Shown here: positions 1 to 10,611 of the stretch, piece by piece
Layout: each line of letters opens with the position of its first letter
How positions within the stretch are numbered: the stretch's first letter is position 1
Assembly (NCBI GenBank): GCA_016702645.1
Contig: JADJDP010000010.1
Span: 103,890-167,889 of the forward strand
Direction: 5' to 3'
Origin: Flavobacteriales bacterium
GTDB lineage: Bacteria > Bacteroidota > Bacteroidia > Flavobacteriales_F > PHOS-HE28
DNA: 64,000 nt
Notes under the pieces: model-generated
What the model saw: only the letters and a program-made list of their open reading frames with translations
Told to the model about the DNA's origin: nothing
The model's database searches: none
Position numbers and translations under genes: made by a program

Positions 1-974
1 CCATCACGTTGCACCAGCACGGGCCTTGAGTACACCACCGTGGCAGGCGATGCGGCACTGCGCAGTTCAACCACCATCCAATCGACGATGGCGTTGGCGC
101 CGGTGGTGCTCAACACCGTGGGGGCGATGGTGAGCCCGGAAGGAGATCCCGTGTATGCGTACCCGAGCGCGGTATAGGGTTCCGTGGTGGGGATCAATCC
201 GGCAGCACGCAACCCGTCGCTCATCAATGTCCCGCTGACATAGCAGCCATCGAGGAAGGCGCGCAGGTTGAAGTTGGTGCCGCAATCGCCGGGCGTTACG
301 CTCTGCGCAACGAATGTGATCAGGCCGGTGGTGCTCAAAGCCCAGCACTGCGTGAAGCTTCCGCAGTTGTAACCGGGATAGGCCGTCGGCGTTGCATCGA
401 TGCCGAAGGTGTGCGTGCCCGCAGCGAGAAGCGTGTTGTACCGCCACACTGCGGCGCTCTCCTGCGTGAAGCCGCTTGCAACCGTTCCTGTACTGCCGTC
501 GACGGTGTAGGTGTGACTGCCCGCGCTGCCGCAGGCGATATTGGCATTGGTCCAGCGCAGTGCGCGAAGCCCGGTGCTGCAATCGAGCGTAAGCGAGTAT
601 TGCAGGTCCATTACCGGCCGGTTCAAGGTACCCGTCCATGCACCGATGGATTGACAGGCGGTGGGGTCATCGAACGCGGTGACGTTGACCGCCGTGACCA
701 CCGGATCATTGGTCCAGGGCACGTGGTAGGTATAACCGTTCGAGCCCGTTCCGCCCGACAGGTACACACTGCCATCATCGGTGCTTATCGCGTAGGCGTA
801 GCTGGTCATGGTCGGCGTGCCGAAGAACTGGACCACCACATCGAAGCCAGAGCAGTTCACGGTCCCGATGGTGACCACGCTGGCCACGTTGCATTGGGAA
901 CGTGCCTTGTGCGCGATCGCAATGCCCAGCACAAGGACCAGAGCAGATCGTGCGATGTACTTTAACAGGACCAT
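1..974 (-). CDS. Secreted repeat-family protein, N-terminal part (cut by left edge)
   Basis: The frame is open from ATG 974 to base 1, giving 324 residues without a stop, so the C-terminus lies outside the window. Residues 1-26 form a signal peptide (hydrophobic stretch ALVLVLGIAIA, then ARSQCN). The rest is cysteine-spaced, Thr/Ser-rich, beta-type extracellular sequence. The segment from about residue 225 on is clearly paralogous to the next gene upstream (989-2383): both share CG-N-R--LDG, LM-D-LR---LIP--EPY, G-Y-Y-G, VDWM-VELR and TVVYS-PVL-QRDG. By analogy the missing end probably carries the same NDRDPIL repeats. It starts 14 bases after the upstream stop, so the two are likely co-transcribed. 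Function unknown; probably an exported surface protein. Confidence 0.8.
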   Translation of the reverse strand, partial: MVLLKYIARSALVLVLGIAIAHKARSQCNVASVVTIGTVNCSGFDVVVQFFGTPTMTSYAYAISTDDGSVYLSGGTGSNGYTYHVPWTNDPVVTAVNVTAFDDPTACQSIGAWTGTLNRPVMDLQYSLTLDCSTGLRALRWTNANIACGSAGSHTYTVDGSTGTVASGFTQESAAVWRYNTLLAAGTHTFGIDATPTAYPGYNCGSFTQCWALSTTGLITFVAQSVTPGDCGTNFNLRAFLDGCYVSGTLMSDGLRAAGLIPTTEPYTALGYAYTGSPSGLTIAPTVLSTTGANAIVDWMVVELRSAASPATVVYSRPVLVQRD

Positions 975-988
975 GGTACAGGCAAGAT

Positions 989-2383
989 TTAGGGCAGCTG
1001 CTGCACCCGTGTATTCGTCGGCGTGCTTCCGCCCACCGTGGTCAGGATCGGATCGCGATCATTGTTCGCGCCCACGTACTTGATCACGCCATCCATATTC
1101 ACATCCAGCGGGCTGTACACGTTGCTTACCGTATTGGTGGGCGTGCTGCCGCCGATGGCGATGAGGATGGGGTCGCGGTCGTTGCCGTTACCTACGTACT
1201 GCACGATGCCGTTGCCAGTGGCATCACCAGCCCAAAGGCATAGCACACCATTCTTGTACCTGAGTGGGGCCGTACCATATGCCGATGTCGATCCGACGCG
1301 GAAGTCGTATGGATCGGAATGCGGGTCGAAGAACAAGGGTTGTGAGAACTGGGAGATTGCTCCCAGGTGGTTTCGATGTCTCAAGGCGACGTGGTAGTTG
1401 CCGGGAGCAACAGGGAAATTCACATACGGGTCTCCATCCGGATCGATCAGATCGCCATCCCGTTGAAGAAGCACCGGCTTGGAATACACGACCGTGGTGA
1501 GGGTGGGACGCAACTCGACGATCATCCAATCCACGCATCGCATCATTGCCTGTAACGGTCAATAGACCCGGTGCGATCGGCGTCATCGGTCCAGCACCAA
1601 TGTATGTGTATCCCATCGCACCATATGGTTCGCTGGAAGGAATGAGGTCTCCGGTACGGAGCGCGTCGTTCATCAGCGGTGGTGTTGCCAATGGGCCGTC
1701 CAAGGCGGTCCGGATTCGTGCATTCACCCCGCAATCACCAATGCCCAGATTGAGCACGAGGAAATCCATGGGTTGCCAGCAATCATAGAACCCGTTCGCA
1801 GGACATTGGTTTGCACCTTCGCTCATAATGAGGCGATAGGCCCCGTTCGGCAATGGTGGCAGAACGAAAGTGCTGGGTCCTGCAACGGGCAAAGCACTGA
1901 TCGCACCGCTAGCCGCGATCTGCCAGGTGACCGTGTTCTGAACGCTGTAGGTATAAGTGCCCGGCAGGGAACATGCCGTCATGAAGAACTGGAGCCGGAT
2001 CGACGTGCTACCGGTAGCGCAATCCAATTCACGGTTAATGTTGAGCGACCCCTGGCAGGAAAGTATGTTCTGCACCAGGATGGTTGTGATGCAACCCATG
2101 CCATCGGTTACCGTCCATTCGGAGTAGTTGTTAGTGGATAATAACCGGCCCAATCTAGCTGCAGCGTGAACGCGGAATTCGAATGACCGGCGACGAAAAC
2201 GTTGGGTTGGATGCCCCAGTCCGATTGTATCGTGTACGGCCCCGTACCGCCGGTGAATTGCAGGGTGATGGAGCCGGGCTGGACAGAGCAATCGGCGAAA
2301 TTGAAGATGCCGGATCCGGTCAACGTACACTGTCCATGAACGAAAACGGAACAGAACAGGCTTAAAAGGCAGATGGTCCTCAT
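989..2383 (-). CDS. Secreted protein with C-terminal duplicated NDRDPIL (dockerin-like) module
   Basis: Reading starts at ATG 2383 with a signal peptide (MRTICLLSLFCSVFVHGQC). The frame changes near 2145 and returns to the original frame near 1540, so two small indels interrupt an otherwise continuous protein of about 464 residues. The middle is Cys/Thr-rich beta sequence paralogous to the gene at 1-974. The last 75 residues hold two copies of a module, D-x-(T/N)-x-(N/D)-G followed by (I/V)-x-Y-x-G-x-x-NDRDPIL-x-x-(I/V)-GG-S-T-PTNT, ending in QLP and stop. The Asp/Asn/Gly spacing resembles the calcium loop of dockerin repeats. No standard T9SS sorting domain is present. Function unknown; surface or adhesive role is inference. 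The breaks could be sequencing error or real decay. Confidence 0.75.
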
Positions 2384-2634
2384 GGAAGCTGCGCTGTCCG
2401 CGTATTCGTCGGCGTGCTGCCGCCCACGGTGGTCAGTATCGGGTCGCGATCGTTGTTCGCGCCTACGTATTTGATCACACCATCCAGGTTCACATCGAGC
2501 CGGCTGTACACATTGTTTACCACATTGGTAGGCGCGCTGCCGCCGATGGCCACGAGGATGGGATCACGGTCGTTGTTCATGGTTGCATTCGACTTGAGAA
2601 AGACGCCAGACGCGATGCCGGTTGCCGCAAGCTA
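2380..2634 (-). pseudogene. Orphan C-terminal fragment of a third NDRDPIL-repeat paralogue
   Basis: This open frame begins after a TAG at about 2632-2634, with its first ATG at 2580. It encodes only the last part of the family module: one and a half NDRDPIL repeats ending in PTNT-R-T-AQLP and a stop. It is strongly similar at DNA level to 989-1180 of the neighbouring gene. The body of the protein is absent because an intact plus-strand regulator gene begins at 2691. The stop overlaps the start of the next gene as ATGA. It is best read as a remnant of tandem duplication followed by deletion or rearrangement with a breakpoint near 2580-2634. Confidence 0.65.
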
Positions 2635-2652
2635 GGCATCCGCTCCCATCCG

Positions 2653-2662
2653 CATCTTTGCC
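2653..2662 (+). promoter_or_regulatory. Bacteroidota-type -7 box for the response regulator
   Basis: CATCTTTGCC lies 28 bases before the ATG at 2691. It matches the TAnnTTTG -7 pattern except at the first base and resembles boxes before several other genes here. Confidence 0.45.
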
Positions 2663-2690
2663 CGTTCCCGTCTAGCCGGGACCAAGACCC

Positions 2691-3863
<1,173 letters not shown>

Positions 3864-4065
3864 GTTCGGCAGGAAAAAGGCCCCGGCTCGTCCGAGATCG
3901 GCGACCTGCTACCGTTCGTAGGGCCGTTCCGGCCCTTGGCCGAACACACATACCAAAGGGGACAAAACGGCGTGTTTGCTAGGCAACCGTGGTCTTTCCC
4001 CGCCGTCTCTTTGCATGGAACCACCTGCTTTCGCGGCTGCGGCCGCACCACTAAACCTGCACGCC

Positions 4066-4524
4066 ATGGACTATTTAATGGGCATCCACGACTACTTCTA
4101 CAAGACGTTGGGCATGGGGAACGCCTTCTACTATGCCATCGGCTTCGTTACCATCATAGCGCTACTGGCCCAGTGGCGCTTGTACGAAAAGTGCCGCCTC
4201 CCCGGACTCGCCGCCTTCGTTCCCATCTGGAACATCGTGGTCTTCCTGCGGATCGTCGGTCGTCCGGCCTGGCAGGGTTGGTTGTTCCTGGTCCCGGTCT
4301 ATGGCCAGCTCTACTTCCTGCCCAAGGTCTGGATCGAAGTGGTGCAGTGCTTCGGCAAGCGTAGCATGCTGGATTACATCCTCGTGATCGCGCTCAATGG
4401 CCTTTACGTGATGAACCTGGCCTTCGGTGAGAATGAGCAGTACCTCGGCCCGAAGTTCAACGCGGTCCATCTCCCGCCCCCAACAAAGCTCAGCAAGGGC
4501 GGTGCCCGCCCTCAGTTGGCGTGA
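4066..4524 (+). CDS. DUF5684-like small integral membrane protein
   Basis: A 152-residue membrane protein starting at ATG 4066; an in-frame upstream extension to 3976 looks non-coding (poly-Ala, low quality), so the internal start is preferred. It has about four hydrophobic segments. The pattern LPGLAAFVPIWN, then LRIVGRPAW, then CFGK and AFGENEQYLGP matches the family in which G-K/L-P-G-W/L-A--P-YN is followed by GRP-WW and GFG---Y-GP (DUF5684). Molecular function is unknown. A possible promoter element (TCTCTTTG at 4006-4013) lies in the 200-base gap after the regulator gene; the rest of that gap shows only a short hairpin (GGGCC-gttcc-GGCCC at 3921-3935). Confidence 0.75.
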   Translation: MDYLMGIHDYFYKTLGMGNAFYYAIGFVTIIALLAQWRLYEKCRLPGLAAFVPIWNIVVFLRIVGRPAWQGWLFLVPVYGQLYFLPKVWIEVVQCFGKRSMLDYILVIALNGLYVMNLAFGENEQYLGPKFNAVHLPPPTKLSKGGARPQLA

Positions 4525-4551
4525 AGTAACACAAGGTGCTTCACGTCGCAC

Positions 4552-4587
4552 CGAGGCCCTTCCCCGATGCGTCGCGGAGGGGCTTCG
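4552..4587. terminator. Bidirectional hairpin terminator between convergent genes
   Basis: A 12-bp stem (4552-4563 with 4576-4587, two G-T pairs) sits between the convergent stops at 4524 and 4604. Only a weak T-rich tract follows, so strength is uncertain. Confidence 0.45.
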
Positions 4588-4603
4588 TTGTGTTCGGGCT
4601 GTT

Positions 4604-7227
4604 TCAGGAGAGGATCTCTTCGGCCTTCTTGAGCGCACTGGCCATACCACCGGGCTCTTTGCCTCCGGCGGTGGCATAATCCGGTTGGCCACCACCACCA
4701 CCCTTGATCTCCGGGCTTATCTGCTTGATGATGTCCACGGCCTTCAAGCCCGTGGCATCGGCGAAAGCCTTGCCCAAGGACACGGCCAGCAGCGGCTTGC
4801 CATCGATCGCGGAACCGACCACGAACGCCAGGTCCGAGTGCTGCTCACGCAAGGCGTACCCGAGGTCCTTCAGGCCTGCGCGTCCAGGTCGATCTGTTGT
4901 ACCAAAAACTTCAGGCCCTTCCCATTGGCCTTCGCCTTGGCGGGAAGCGAGGAGGCATAGCCACGTACTCGCTCCTTGCCCGCCTTTTCCATTTCCTTGC
5001 CCAGCGCCGCGTTCTGCTCCAGGAGCTTCTCCACTGCGTGGACGATGTCGGCCGGGTGCTTCAGCAGTGCATTGATCGCGTCCAGTTTCGCGAGCTTCTC
5101 GTTGATCATGCGCTCTGCCTCCACGCTGGTGATGGCTTCGATGCGGCGGATGCCGGCCAGCCAGGGCGCTCTCGCTCACGATGCGGAAGGGGCCGATGAC
5201 ACCCGTGCGTGGCACATGGGTTCCGCCACAGAGTTCCACGCTCGGTCCGAACTTCACCACACGCGCGCTGTTCGCCGTACTTCTCACCGAAGAGCGCCAT
5301 GGCTCCCATTGCCCTGCTTCAGCAATGGGAACATTGCGTCGATCATCGAACACGATGTCCTCGGTGATCATCGCGTTCACTTCGCGCTCGATGGCCGCGA
5401 GCTCCTCGGGCGTGACCTTGGCGAAATGACTGATGTCGAAGCGCAGGCGGTCCGGGGCGACCAATGAACCCTTCTGTTCCCATGCGTGCCCAGTTGCTTG
5501 CGAAGCACGTGGTGGAGCAAGTGCGTGGCGGTGTGGTTGCGTGCAGTGAGGTTGCGGCGCGATGCGTCCACCTGTGCGCTGAACGAAGCGTTCACATCCT
5601 TCGGCAGCGCCTTGGTGAAGTGAACGATGAGCTGGTTCTCGCGCTTCGTGTCGAGCACCTCGACCCTTTCGTCGCCATTGATCAGCCAGCCTTGGTCGCC
5701 CACCTGTCCTCCGCCTTCGGCATAGAAGGGCGTACGGTCGAGGACGATCTGGAATTGGTCCCCCCCTTGCCGCTCACCTTTCCGGTAGCGGAGAATTCGT
5801 GCTGGGCTGCTCAACTCGTCGTAGCCAACGAATGTCGTTTCGCCTTTCGCCAGATCCACCCAGTCTCCGGTGGTAACGGTCGTGGCTGCACGTGAACGCT
5901 CCTTCTGCTTTTGCAGTTCCGCTTCAAATCCTTTCATGTCCACATCGCGGCCTTGCTCACGCGCCATGAGTTGCGTCAGATCGATGGGGAAACCGAAGGT
6001 GTCGAAGAGCTCGAAGGCTTTGTCACCGGGGATCGTTCCCCTTGGCGGCTCTCCGAGAGGGCTTGCTCCAAACGCTTGGTGCCCTGCTCCAGCGTACGCA
6101 GAAAAGCCTTCTCCTCCTCCAACATCACGTTCTCGATGATGCCATGTTGCTTCCTCAGTTCCGGGAACTGATCGCCCATCTCTTTCACCAGCGTTGCCAC
6201 GAGCGCATGCATGAAAGGTTCTGTGAAGCCCAGGAAGCTGTAGCCGTATCGCACCGCACGACGCAGGATCCGACGGATCACATAACCCGCGCCCGTGTTG
6301 CTCGGCAATTGTCCATCGGCAATGGCGAACGAGATCGCGCGCAGGTGATCGGCGATCACACGCATGGCGATATCGGCTTTCACCCGGTTGACTGTTCAGG
6401 GTCGCACCGTACTTCCTGCCACACTGCTTTGAGACCGGCTGGATCAGCGGCTGGAACACATCCGTATCGTAGTTGCTGCGCTTGCCTTGCAGCACCATGC
6501 ACAGGCGTTCGAAGCCCATGCCCGTGTCCACATGCTGCGCTGGAAGTGTGTGCAAGGAACCATCGGCCTTGCGCTCGAACTGCATGAACACGTTGTTCCA
6601 GATCTCGATCACCTGCGGATGATCGTTGTTCACGAGATCCCGACCGGGCTTGGCCTTCTTCTCTTCCGCGGTCCGCACATCCACATGGATCTCGGTGCAC
6701 GGTCCGCACGGACCCGTATCGCCCATTTCCCAGAAGTTGTCCTTGCGACTGAACGGAAGAATGCGCTCCGCAGGAAGGTACTGCAGCCAAAGCTGCCTCG
6801 TCTCCTCGTCCGCCTCCAGCTCGTCCGCAGCGTCGCCGCCGAAGTAGGTGACGTAGATGTTCTCCTTGTCGATCTTGTACTCGTCCACCAGCAGTTCCCA
6901 CGCCCACTGGATCGCTTCCTTCTTGAAGTAATCACCGAAGCTCCAGTTGCCGAGCATCTCGAACATCGTGTGGTGGTAGGTGTCTATACCCACCTCCTCC
7001 AGATCGTTGTGCTTGCCCGAAACGCGCAGGCACTTCTGCGTATCGGCTATGCGTTTGTCCTTCGCGGGTCGGTTACCGAGAAAGAGGTCCTTGAACTGGT
7101 TCATCCCGGCGTTGGTGAACATCAACGTGGGGTCGTCCTTCACCACCATGGGTGCGCTGGGCACGATGGTGTGGCCGCGCTTGGCGAAATGATCGAGGAA
7201 CTTCTGGCGGATCTCGCGGGAGGTCAT
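4604..7227 (-). CDS. alaS: Alanyl-tRNA synthetase (frame broken by at least seven small indels)
   Basis: Charges tRNA-Ala with alanine and is essential. Translation from ATG 7227 (MTSREIRQKFLDHFAKRGHT) gives the class II catalytic domain, with TNAGMNQFKDLFLG, GNWSFGDYFKKEAI and GDTGPCGPCTEIH. The tRNA-recognition region follows (NTGAGYVIRRILRRAVRYG), then the editing domain with zinc-binding NHTATHLLHH and CGGTHV, and the C-terminal domain with GGGGGQPDYA-AGGK, ending in ILS and TGA at 4604. The span of 2,624 bases fits the usual 870-880 residues. The frame shifts near 6385, 6040, 5480, 5325, 5270, 5160 and 4878. Because this gene is normally single-copy and essential, sequencing error is much likelier than pseudogenisation. 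A longer upstream in-frame start (7305) is unsupported. Confidence 0.93.
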
Positions 7228-7244
7228 GCGTGCTGAAAAGAGGC

Positions 7245-7254
7245 GCCGAAGGTA
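7245..7254 (-). promoter_or_regulatory. -7 box for alaS
   Basis: On the minus strand this reads TACCTTCGGC and lies 17 bases before the alaS ATG at 7227. Confidence 0.5.
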
Positions 7255-7356
7255 CCGAGCGCGCATCTGTCGTGGAGGCGCAAGCAATGCCCGGTCGATA
7301 CACATTCTTTAACAGCCGCCCGTCGAACGGCACCGGACGATCCACAGTGCCCCGGC

Positions 7357-7365
7357 TATCTTCGG
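7357..7365 (+). promoter_or_regulatory. -7 box for the M23 peptidase
   Basis: TATCTTCGG lies 8 bases before ATG 7374, implying a transcript with a very short or absent leader. Confidence 0.5.
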
Positions 7366-7373
7366 TGCCCGCC

Positions 7374-8345
7374 ATGGCCGAGCAGAAATACCGCTTCAAT
7401 CCGAAGACGCTCAACTTCGAGCGGATCCGCCTGAGCGCGTGGCAGAAGACCAAGCGCACAGCGCTGATGCTGCTGCCCGGACTGGCCGTGGGGTTGTTGG
7501 GCATCTTCCTCACCTACCAGTTCATCGATTCACCCAAGGAGAGCGAGCTGCGCCGGGAGAACAAGCAACTGCTCGTGCAGTACGAGCTGCTGGACAAGCA
7601 ATTGGCCGAACTGGAAGGTGTGATGCGCGATGTGCGCCGCAGGGATGACAACATCTACCGCGTGATCTTCGAAGCCGATCCGCTGCCCGAGAGCATGCGA
7701 CAGGCGGGCGTGGGCGGCATCAACCGCTACCGCGATCTGGCCGGTTACGCGAGCAGCGACCTGGTGATAGAGACACGCAAGTGACTGGACATGCTCACCC
7801 GACAAGTGGTGGTGCAATCGAAGTCGCTGGATGAAGTGGCCTCCCTGGTGCTGCGCAAGCAGGAAATGCTGGCCAGCATACCGGCCATCCAACCGATCCC
7901 GAACGAGGACCTGACCCAGACGGCCGGTGGCTTCGGCTGGCGGATACACCCCATCCACAAGATCCAGAAGTTCCATGCGGGCATGGACTTCACCTGCAAG
8001 CAAGGCACTCCCATCCACAGCACCGGCGACGGCCGCGTGGTGTATTCCGAATACGGAACCAACGGCTACGGCATGCACGTGATCGTGGACCACGGCTTCG
8101 GATACCAAACCCTTTACGCGCACTTGAGCAAATTGCAGGTGCGCAACGGGCAGCGCGTGAAACGCGGTGATGTGCTAGGGCTCGTGGGCAACACGGGGCT
8201 GAGCGTGGGACCGCACCTGCACTACGAAGTGCATCGCAACAACGAGGCGGTGGACCCGGCCAACTATTACTTCAACGACCTGAGCCCGGCGGAATACGTG
8301 CGGATGCTGGAGCTTTCACGCAACGCGGGGCAGGCGCTGGATTGA
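7374..8345 (+). CDS. Membrane-anchored M23 (LytM-type) peptidase with in-frame TGA
   Basis: A probable peptidoglycan endopeptidase. From ATG 7374 there is a cytoplasmic N-terminus, a transmembrane helix at about residues 30-50 (LMLLPGLAVGLLGIFLTYQF), a coiled coil to about 95 (ESELRRENKQLLVQYELLDK), then the zinc peptidase domain. The domain has H201 and D205 (FHAGMDF) and H281/H283 (GPHLHYEVH), the intact metal-binding set. Codon 137 (7782-7784) is TGA in the same frame; replacing it by CGA restores a continuous ETRK-R-LDMLTRQ. The second part alone from ATG 7791 would lack the anchor. Promoter box and start sit close together. The stop could be an error, a strain variant or a real truncation. 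Confidence 0.85.
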
Positions 8346-8349
8346 TCGG

Positions 8350-8358
8350 TACATTTGG
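8350..8358 (+). promoter_or_regulatory. -7 box for the MerR regulator
   Basis: TACATTTGG matches TAnnTTTG exactly and ends 6 bases before the ATG at 8365. Confidence 0.55.
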
Positions 8359-8364
8359 CACACG

Positions 8365-8720
8365 ATGCCGCTGAAACCGAAGACCATCGAAAAGATCTAC
8401 TGGACCATCGGTGAGGTGGCTGATGAGATCGGTGTGAACACCTCGAGCATCCGTTTCTGGGAGAAGGAATTCGGCACGATCAGTCCCAAACGCACCAATC
8501 GCGGCGACCGCTTGTACACGCGCAAGGAGATCGATCAATTGCGCACGATCCAGCACTTGGTGAAGGAGAAAGGCTACACCCTCAGCGGCGCCAAGACACA
8601 GCTGCGCAGGCCCGATCCAGCGGAAACACCCGTGTTGGACGTGGAGCATTGCGCGACCGCTTGTTGAAGATGCGAAGCATGGCAATGGCGTTGCGTGAGA
8701 AGTTGGTGCATCAAGACTGA
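8365..8720 (+). CDS. MerR-family transcriptional regulator (one frameshift near 8647)
   Basis: A small DNA-binding protein. Residues 12-80 form a MerR winged helix-turn-helix: YWTIGEVADEIGVNTSSIRF, then WEKEFGTI, NRGDRLYTRKEID and HLVKEKGYTLSGAK. The original frame ends at 8667 with an unconvincing tail. Restoring one base near 8647 (VE-A-LRDRLLKMRSMAMALREKLVHQD) gives a family-like helical C-terminus that stops at TGA 8718-8720, exactly overlapping the next ATG (TGATG). That overlap supports the corrected frame. The family in Bacteroidota is typically 110-120 residues, which the corrected protein matches. Its regulon is unknown; no metal-binding cysteines are present. Confidence 0.8.
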
Positions 8721-9674
8721 TGGCGCACGGCAGATATTGCAATCCGCTCACGTGGTTCTTCCTCCGAGCGCTCAAGCACACGGGCCTGTTGTCGTATTTC
8801 AATTTCAGTGTACGCGCGAACATTGGTGGTCATCGCCTCCGGGTGCCCATCCGCCAAGGGGTTGGGATCGACCTGTTGGTGCAGGATGAACCTTGGATGC
8901 ACCCCCTTCTCCGAGGGCTGCTAGCGCAGTTCCCGGTCACCTTCGTTGATGTCGGGGTGAACGTGGGCCAGACCTTGTGCAAGCTGAAGTCCATCGAACC
9001 GCAGCGCACCTACGTTGGTTTCGAGCCGAACCCGGTGTGTATCCACTATGCCCAGGAACTGGTGCTCCGTCAGCAGTATGCGGACGCCCGCATCGTACCA
9101 GCGGGACTCGCCGACCGCGATGGGCTGGTACACATGGAGCTCCACAGCAGTTCCATCGTCGACTCCGCCGCTACGATCGTGAGCGATTTTCGTCCGGGCT
9201 TCACGGTCTTCCGCAAGTTCATCATCCCCGTTCTTCGATTCGACACCGCAGCGCACGATCTCGGCAGCCTCTCATTGGGCATTGTCAAGATCGACGTTGA
9301 AGGAGGTGAACGCGATGTGCTGCTCGGTATGGAATCGAGCATCGTTCGGGACCGACCGGCGGTGGTGGCGAGATCTGCCTTCCCGTGGGGAAACAAACCC
9401 GCGCCTGCCCAGACAGGAAGAGGTGGAAGCGCTCTTCGCACGCTCCAACTATCGCTTGCACCGCATCGGCATGCGGGATGGTACTCTTCGGCTTGAAGCG
9501 ATGACCGCATCCATCGGCGTACACGACGATCAGCGACTCTCCAACTATCTGGCGCTTCCTGCAGAGCGCACCGAAACCGTTCTAGCCTCCTGCAGGGCGC
9601 ACCTGTTCACATGTAGTGCCCGGGAACCAGGTAGTTCTTCACGTAATCGCCCACCCCTTCCTCGAGCGTGCTGA
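8720..9674 (+). CDS. FkbM-family SAM-dependent methyltransferase (frameshift near 9370)
   Basis: Starts at ATG 8720, overlapping the MerR stop. It contains the SAM-binding motif TFVDVGVNVGQTLC, then YVGFEPNP (acidic/aromatic residue after beta-2), and IVKIDVEGGERDVLLG, the FkbM signature (K-D-V/T-E-G-x-E). The frame changes near 9370; the continued frame gives RQEEVEALFARSNYRLHRIG. FkbM enzymes usually methylate sugar hydroxyls in polysaccharides or glycopeptides. The true C-terminus is unclear: the continued frame runs to 9674, 68 bases into the convergent epimerase gene, while another frame stops at about 9614. A role in surface-glycan modification is inferred from the neighbouring heptose epimerase and second FkbM gene. 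Confidence 0.75.
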
Positions 9675-10575
9675 AGGGCTTCTCATAACCGATCGCACGC
9701 AACTTCTCCATGCGCGCTTCCGTGAAGTACTGGTACTTGTCGCGGATGTCCACCGGGGTATCGATGAAGGTGATGTTCTCCTCCTTCCCCATCGCCGCGA
9801 ACGTGGCGCGTGCGAGTGCGAGGAACGTCCGGGCGGTGCCGCTGCCCAGGTTGTACAGGCCACTTTTCTTACGATGCTCCATGAGGAAAAGGCACACGTT
9901 GCACAGGTCCTTCACGTACACGAAGTCGCGCAGTTGCTCCCCGTCCTTGTAGTCGGGTCGGTGGCTGCGGAAGAGCTTCATGCCTCCTGTTGCATTGATC
10001 TGGTTGAACGCATGGAAGACCACGCTCGCCATGCGGCCTTTGTGGTATTCGTTCGGTCCGTACACGTTGAAGAACTTCAAACCGGCCCAGAAGTAGGGCT
10101 TGCGTTCCTGCGCGAGCGCCCACTGGTCGAATGCGTTCTTGCTCTCACCGTAAGGATTCAGCGGCTTCAGGCGCGAAGGAGCGTATCGTCGGCGTCATCA
10201 TAACCGGAGCGCGCCATCGCCATAGGTGGCTGCGGATGAAGCGTACACGAGCGGGATGCCGTAACGCACGCATCGCTCCCACACTTGCTGGCTGTAGCGC
10301 ACGTTCAGTTCATCGAAGATCGCCTTGTTGAATTCAGTGGTATCGGTACGCGCACCCAGATGGAAAATGATCTGCACCAGCCTCTCGTTGGTATCGAGCC
10401 AGGTGAAGAAGTCCCTTCGCTCCACGCGTGCGGTGAGCTTCTTGCCTTCCAGGTTCGGTGCCTTCCCAAGTTTGCTGAAGTCATCAACAGCAACGATGTC
10501 CTGCCAGCCCTGCTGGAGCAGTTCGCCCACAAGGGCACTGCCTATGAACCCCGCTGCGCCGGTGACGATGATCAT
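9607..10575 (-). CDS. hldD: ADP-L-glycero-D-manno-heptose 6-epimerase (frameshift near 10203)
   Basis: An extended SDR sugar-nucleotide epimerase of the HldD/RfaD type, converting ADP-D-glycero- to ADP-L-glycero-D-manno-heptose for LPS core. It starts IIVTGAAGFIGSALVGELL (NAD(P)-binding GxxGxxG). It continues with LGARTDTTE, YASSAATYGDG, then after the break LNPYGESKNAFDQWALAQE (YxxxK catalytic pair) and KFFNVYGPNEYHKG, RDFVYVKD, and ends near residue 320. One extra C in CTCCGG near 10203 explains the frame change (GDGALGYDD). It is convergent with the FkbM gene. The match to HldD is good throughout, so function is fairly secure. Confidence 0.88.
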
Positions 10576-10577
10576 GG

Positions 10578-10588
10578 TGCGAAGATGC
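10578..10588 (-). promoter_or_regulatory. -7 box for hldD
   Basis: The minus strand reads CATCTTCGCAC just 2 bases before the hldD ATG (10575), consistent with a leaderless or near-leaderless transcript. Confidence 0.45.
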
Positions 10589-10611
10589 GACGGCCCGAAC
10601 GATCGTCAGCG

